Shown here: positions 5,998 through 8,981 of the stretch, piece after piece | Layout of the letters: each line of letters begins with the position of its first letter | How positions within the stretch are numbered: the first letter of the stretch is position 1 | Source of the DNA: Clostridiales bacterium | GTDB taxonomy: Bacteria; Bacillota; Clostridia; WRLR01 | Reading direction: 5' to 3' | Length of the DNA: 8,981 nucleotides | Assembly: GCA_031287655.1 (NCBI GenBank) | Contig: JAITSR010000380.1 | Coordinates: 1-8,981 of the forward strand | The notes under the pieces: generated by a model | Told to the model about the DNA's origin: nothing | Seen by the model: the letters and a program-made list of their open reading frames with translations, nothing else | The model's database searches: none | Position numbers and translations under genes: made by a program

Positions 5998-7203
5998 ATG
6001 ACCGGCAATCAGCCCGCAATCAACAAACGACTCACGGAGGACCTCAAAAACGCGTCCTTTATACGAAAGATGTTCGAGCAGGGGGAGGAATTAAAAAAAA
6101 TCCACGGCGCGGACAAGGTATTTGATTTCAGCCTTGGCAACCCCGAGGTCGAGCCGCCCGAGAGCGTGCGCGAATCCTTCGTCCGCCACGCGGGCGACCA
6201 AACACCCGGCACACACCGCTATATGAGCAACGCGGGCTATCCTCATGTGCGCGAGTCGGTCGCCGAGCTGATCGGACGGCAGAGCGGCATAAAACCGCGC
6301 GCGAACCTTGTCGTGATGACGGTCGGCGCGGCGGGCGGCCTGAACATCGTGCTAAAAACGCTTTTGGACCCCGGCGACGAGGTCGTCGCGTTCGCGCCGT
6401 ATTTTAAGGAATACAATTTTTACGCTCAAAACCACGGCGGGCGGATCGTCGAGGCCGCGACCGACCCCGAAACGTTCCTGCCGAGCCCCGAGGCGCTCGA
6501 GCGGGCCGTCACCGCGCGCACAAAAGCCGTGATCCTCAATTCGCCGAACAATCCGACCGGGGCCGTCTATGACGCGGCCTGCCTCACAGCCCTCGCGGAT
6601 GCCGTCCGCGCCTGCGAAAAAAAGTTTGGGCATACGATTTATGTGATCTCGGACGAGCCCTATGTCAGCATCGTCTACGACGGCGCCGTGCCGCCGCAGG
6701 TATTTTGCCATTTTGAAAACGCGATTATCATCAATTCCTACAGCAAATCGCTCGCGCTCGCGGGCGAGCGCATCGGCTACGTCGCGGTCAGCCCGAACGC
6801 CGCAGACGCGGACAGGATCGCGGAGGGGCTCGTGTTCTGCAACCGGGTGCTGGGCTTTGTGAACGCTCCCGCTTTTTTGCAGCGCGTCGTCGCCGACAGC
6901 CTAGAGGCGAGCGTGGACGTCGCGGTCTACGCGGAGAAGCGCGACGCGATCTGCGCGATCCTGCGCGAGGCGGGTTTCACGTTCCGTGTGCCGCAGGGCG
7001 CGTTTTACCTGTTCCCGAAAATCCTCGGGAACGACGAGGAAGCCTTCAAGGACGCCGCGGTCCGCCACAACATTCTGATCGTCCCGGGCTCGGGCTTTGC
7101 GGGCCCCGGCCACTTCAGGCTCGCGTTCTGCGTCGCGACGGAGACGATCCAACGTTCGCGCGGCGCGTTTTTGGCGCTCGCTGCGGAATACGCGAAACAA
7201 TAA
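5998..7203 (+). CDS. Class I/II PLP-dependent aminotransferase (AspB-like)
   Basis: This cytoplasmic fold-type I transaminase has 401 aa, normal for the family. PLP-site residues are visible: NSPNNPTG (181-188) with the cofactor-contacting Asn185, SDEPY (218-222) with Asp219 and Tyr222, and SYSKSLALAGERIGY (247-261) with Schiff-base Lys250 and phosphate-contacting Arg258. Arg374 in HFRLAFC is the expected binder of the substrate alpha-carboxylate. The N terminus (SFIRKMFEQGEELKKIHG, then FDFSLGNPEVEPP) resembles a clostridial branch usually annotated only as 'aminotransferase'. The amino donor cannot be assigned from sequence; aspartate, alanine or an aromatic amino acid are all possible. It follows rsgA by 60 bp with its own strong ribosome binding site and may be a separate transcription unit. 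Confidence 0.92.
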   Translation: MTGNQPAINKRLTEDLKNASFIRKMFEQGEELKKIHGADKVFDFSLGNPEVEPPESVRESFVRHAGDQTPGTHRYMSNAGYPHVRESVAELIGRQSGIKPRANLVVMTVGAAGGLNIVLKTLLDPGDEVVAFAPYFKEYNFYAQNHGGRIVEAATDPETFLPSPEALERAVTARTKAVILNSPNNPTGAVYDAACLTALADAVRACEKKFGHTIYVISDEPYVSIVYDGAVPPQVFCHFENAIIINSYSKSLALAGERIGYVAVSPNAADADRIAEGLVFCNRVLGFVNAPAFLQRVVADSLEASVDVAVYAEKRDAICAILREAGFTFRVPQGAFYLFPKILGNDEEAFKDAAVRHNILIVPGSGFAGPGHFRLAFCVATETIQRSRGAFLALAAEYAKQ

Positions 7204-7272
7204 AGGCGCAAAAGGCTGCATTGATAAAAGCGGCGTTGACAAAAATGTACGGGAAAGGTTCGGTCAGACGAA

Positions 7273-7902
7273 ATGAGAATTGTGGAGCCGCGGGCGACGC
7301 TTGAAACGCCGATTGACGGAGACGCGCTTCTGCGCGGGATCGAGCGGATCGGCCGGGTCTGCTACAAAAGCGAAGCGAAAATTTCACGCGAATCGGCGGA
7401 AAAATTCGTCCGCGGGATTATAAAGCGCGGGCATGAATCCGTGATCGAGCACGCCTCCGTGAGCTTTCGTATCGTGTGCGACAGGGGCGTCACGCATGAG
7501 ATCGTCCGGCACCGGATCGCGAGCTACAGTCAGGAGAGCACGCGGTATTGCAACTATGCCGGAGATAAATTCGGCGGCGAGCTGACGTTCATCAAGCCGT
7601 GCTTTTTTGACGAGGGGGGAGCGGCATACCGTCTGTGGCATGAGAGCATGTCGCGCGCGGAGACCGCGTATCTGGCGCTGATCGGCGGCGGGGCGTCTCC
7701 GCAGGAGGCGCGCAGCGTGCTCCCGAACTCGCTCAAAACCGAGATTGTCGTCACAATGAATCTGCGCGAATGGCGGCACTTTATCCGTCTGCGCACGGCG
7801 GCGGACGCGCACCCCCAAGTGCGCGAGGTCGCGTTTCAGATTTTAAAGGAACTCCGCGCGCGCATCCCCGTGATCTTTGACGAATTTAGTCAGGAGCAAT
7901 AA
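7273..7902 (+). CDS. thyX: ThyX, FAD-dependent thymidylate synthase
   Basis: ThyX converts dUMP to dTMP using methylene-tetrahydrofolate, FAD and NADPH, replacing ThyA and sparing the dihydrofolate made by ThyA. The 209-aa protein carries the ThyX signature RHR-x7-S exactly (R79, H80, R81 to S89 in RHRIASYSQES), followed by TRYCNY. Other family blocks are GHESVIEHASVSF (53-65), LPNSLKTEIVVTMNLREWRHFIRLR (150-174) and AHPQVREVA (179-187). The length is slightly below many homologues, but all substrate and flavin blocks are present. GGAAAGG at 7252-7258 is a distant, weak ribosome binding site. It lies 69 bp after the aminotransferase on the same strand, so co-transcription is possible. Confidence 0.96.
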   Translation: MRIVEPRATLETPIDGDALLRGIERIGRVCYKSEAKISRESAEKFVRGIIKRGHESVIEHASVSFRIVCDRGVTHEIVRHRIASYSQESTRYCNYAGDKFGGELTFIKPCFFDEGGAAYRLWHESMSRAETAYLALIGGGASPQEARSVLPNSLKTEIVVTMNLREWRHFIRLRTAADAHPQVREVAFQILKELRARIPVIFDEFSQEQ

Positions 7903-7940
7903 AGCGCGCAGAGGAATTTGTCAATCTTCTTTTTCGTAAC

Positions 7941-7953
7941 TAGCCAGCGGCTA
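7941..7953. terminator. Weak hairpin between convergent genes
   Basis: TAGCC-AGC-GGCTA is a perfect 5-bp inverted repeat in the 64-bp gap between the thyX stop and the stop of the opposing gene. No T-run follows on either strand (the TTCTTTTTC on + precedes it). It could be a weak bidirectional terminator by position only. Confidence 0.2.
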
Positions 7954-7966
7954 ACGTGTTCACAAT

Positions 7967-8695
7967 TTACTCTTTTTCTGACGGGTTCGCGGGCTGTGTC
8001 TCGCGGGCGGACGCCGTGACTGTACGCGTCTCCCCGCCGGAGACGTAAATCCTGCCACATTCGGGGCATACAGCGGTAAAGAGCCGCACGTTTTGGCTCA
8101 CAACCTCGCGGCCTTCGCTCTGCGCGGATGCGCGCTCATTTCGCACATGCTCGTTTTCATGCGCGGCGACGCCCGCCGCGGCGCTCCCCGGGTCGATGTG
8201 CGTCGGCGTCTGAAAGCTGACGGACGCGTCGTTTGAGCCGTCGACATATTTGCGGCTCGCGCAGGTCTGACAGTCCTGCGTGACCTGATCCGCCCCGGCG
8301 ACCGCCTGCCCCGCTCCGGATGCCGCCGGATTTTGCGCGGCGGCTGTTTGATCCGGACGCCCCGTCGCTTTCGCCCCGGCGGCATCCTGCGTTGCGCCGC
8401 CATAGGCGAGCGCCCTGCCTTCCGGCGAAATTTCAACGATATAGGCGGGGCCGATCGCGTCGGCCAAACCGCGGCCGGCCGCCGACGGGGCCGGTCCCGA
8501 CGCCGAAGCCTGAGCCGTCGACGAGACCGAAACCGGCGAAGCCTGTGTCGTCGGCGAGGCCGACCCCGCCGACGTCCCGGCAGCCGGGGCGGACGCGCGA
8601 CCCGCCGCATGTCCGTCTGCGCCGCGCGCGGACAACTCCGGCGCGTCAATTCTGACGGAAAAGGAAGTCCTTGGCGTTATCAAGCCTGCTTGCAA
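7967..8695 (-). CDS. Putative metalloprotease-like protein with HExxH and two CxxC motifs
   Basis: I cannot name the function; the conserved part resembles uncharacterised clostridial proteins. In the 242-aa product, residues 1 to about 135 are low-complexity Ala/Ser/Gly/Pro/Thr sequence apart from GPAYIVEISPEG (82-93). The C-terminal domain (about 138-228) has CQTC (C142, C145), RKYVDGSNDASVSFQTPTHI, HENEH (H179, E180, H183; an HExxH zinc-protease-type motif) and CPECGRIYVSGG (C210, C213). Two CxxC pairs could bind a structural zinc, with HExxH holding a catalytic one. No signal peptide or membrane helix is seen. Start: TTG 8695, preceded on - by GAGGGGTGA at a suitable distance; an in-frame stop at 8714-8716 rules out a longer form. 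It converges on thyX. The ribosome binding site lies in a possible inhibitory stem. Confidence 0.8.
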   Translation of the reverse strand: MQAGLITPRTSFSVRIDAPELSARGADGHAAGRASAPAAGTSAGSASPTTQASPVSVSSTAQASASGPAPSAAGRGLADAIGPAYIVEISPEGRALAYGGATQDAAGAKATGRPDQTAAAQNPAASGAGQAVAGADQVTQDCQTCASRKYVDGSNDASVSFQTPTHIDPGSAAAGVAAHENEHVRNERASAQSEGREVVSQNVRLFTAVCPECGRIYVSGGETRTVTASARETQPANPSEKE

Positions 8696-8705
8696 CGTAA
8701 ATTCA

Positions 8706-8773
8706 CCCCTCGGTCATTGTGCTTTTTGCGCGAATGTCCTATCTGTTACCTTATATTTACCCGCGCCGAGGGG
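8706..8773 (-). promoter_or_regulatory. Inverted repeat able to mask the ribosome binding site of the HExxH-protein gene
   Basis: On the - strand transcript CCCCUCGG (8773-8766) is perfectly complementary to CCGAGGGG (8713-8706), which contains the Shine-Dalgarno of the gene starting at 8695. The 52-nt loop can form a further CGCG/CGCG stem (8765-8762 with 8732-8729), stacked directly on the first on its 5' side. If formed, this helix (seven G-C pairs, one A-U) would hide the ribosome binding site. It matches no named riboswitch class I know. Confidence 0.35.
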
Positions 8774-8809
8774 GCCGCTAACAAAATTGATTTTCAAACG
8801 TCCTTCATC

Positions 8810-8866
8810 TTAGCTGCTGATAAAGCACAGAGTCGAGCACAGAGTCGAGCACAGAGTCATATCCAT
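8810..8866 (-). other. Possible 18-codon Cys-repeat leader ORF
   Basis: ATG at 8866 on the - strand opens MDMTLCSTLCSTLCFISS and ends at TAA 8812-8810. The repeats translate as TLCS, TLCS, TLCF. It lies about 115 nt upstream of the HExxH-protein gene, where a leader peptide would sit. No Shine-Dalgarno is visible before either ATG (8866 or 8860), so translation is uncertain. Confidence 0.2.
8824..8859. repeat. Three tandem 12-bp repeats, AGCACAGAGTCG
   Basis: AGCACAGAGTCG lies at 8824-8835 and 8836-8847, and AGCACAGAGTCA at 8848-8859. Units are contiguous, with a single mismatch in the last base of the third. They are upstream of the HExxH-protein gene and could be protein-binding iterons, coding repeats of the small - strand ORF, or slippage products. 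No spacers separate them, so this is not a CRISPR. Confidence 0.85.
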
Positions 8867-8882
8867 GCCGGAAATTCCCGCG

Positions 8883-8943
8883 GCGTGATATCCCACAAAT
8901 GCCGCGGCGCGGCGCTCCAAATGTCGGGCCGCGCCTATCACGC
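8883..8943. other. Composite long hairpin
   Basis: An outer stem, GCGTGATA (8883-8890) with TATCACGC (8936-8943), and an inner stem, GGCGCGGC (8906-8913) with GCCGCGCC (8928-8935), are both perfect 8-bp pairings. They are contiguous on the 3' side and separated by a 15-nt bulge on the 5' side, with a 14-nt loop. On - it begins three bases after the stop of the possible gene at the right edge. It may act in 3'-end formation, though no U-run follows. Confidence 0.45.
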
Positions 8944-8945
8944 GC

Positions 8946-8981
8946 CTAAATACCCAGCTCGCCCGCGGCGGCGAGCAGCTC
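8946..8981 (-). CDS. Possible 3' end of a - strand gene (partial)
   Basis: Reading - from the right edge gives ELLAAAGELGI followed by TAG at 8948-8946. The Leu/Ala/Glu content, GC-rich third positions and the strong hairpin just after the stop fit the C-terminal tail of a protein. Only eleven codons are visible, so no identification is possible. The same bases form a 7-bp hairpin (GCTCGCC 8957-8963, GGCGAGC 8970-8976), which is an alternative explanation. Confidence 0.25.
   Translation of the reverse strand, partial: ELLAAAGELGI

Noticed and set aside
7236..7241. TTGACA as a promoter -35 before thyX
   Set aside because: No acceptable -10 hexamer occurs 16-18 bp downstream, so the match alone is not enough.
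8824..8859. CRISPR-like array
   Set aside because: Units are only 12 bp and directly contiguous, with no spacers and no cas genes nearby.

Overview
The window is a GC-rich (about 60% or more by eye), gene-dense piece of bacterial chromosome. It most likely comes from a high-GC Clostridia-type Firmicute. The strongest evidence is the block rlmN - prpC - prkC - rsgA, whose order and strand match the conserved Firmicutes 'PASTA kinase' neighbourhood. The kinase has an HRD/DFG catalytic core, one transmembrane helix and three extracellular PASTA repeats, and the cognate PP2C phosphatase lies just upstream. Genus or species cannot be told from this sequence.

Layout. Bases 1-150 hold no convincing gene but carry several strong inverted repeats. 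A TATAAT box follows at 155-160. From about 195 to 5937 four genes run on the + strand: the 23S rRNA/tRNA A2503/A37 methyltransferase RlmN, the Ser/Thr phosphatase PrpC/Stp, the membrane Ser/Thr kinase PrkC, and the 30S-maturation GTPase RsgA (its start overlaps the kinase stop by 8 bp). After a short AT-rich gap come a class I PLP aminotransferase (5998-7203) and the FAD-dependent thymidylate synthase ThyX (7273-7902), both on +. A convergent gene (8695-7967, - strand) encodes an Ala/Ser/Gly-rich protein ending in a two-CxxC, HExxH domain. Its 5' region (8696-8945) is unusually structured: a perfect 8-bp inverted repeat can mask its Shine-Dalgarno, three 12-bp tandem repeats lie inside an 18-codon Cys-repeat ORF, and a composite long hairpin follows. 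The last 36 bases may be the 3' end of another - strand gene.

How the genes fit together. PrkC and PrpC form a reversible phosphorylation switch that senses the cell wall through the PASTA repeats. RlmN and RsgA act on the ribosome. Co-transcription of ribosome and signalling genes is typical of this locus. The genes I would expect next in many Firmicutes (rpe, thiamine pyrophosphokinase) are absent here.

Most of the window is housekeeping, and I see no mobile element, CRISPR array, tRNA or rRNA. The less ordinary parts are the long disordered linker and extra C-terminal domain in PrkC, a roughly 50-residue acidic insertion at the G5 position of RsgA, the HExxH/CxxC protein with its structured leader, and the multi-hairpin segment at the left edge.
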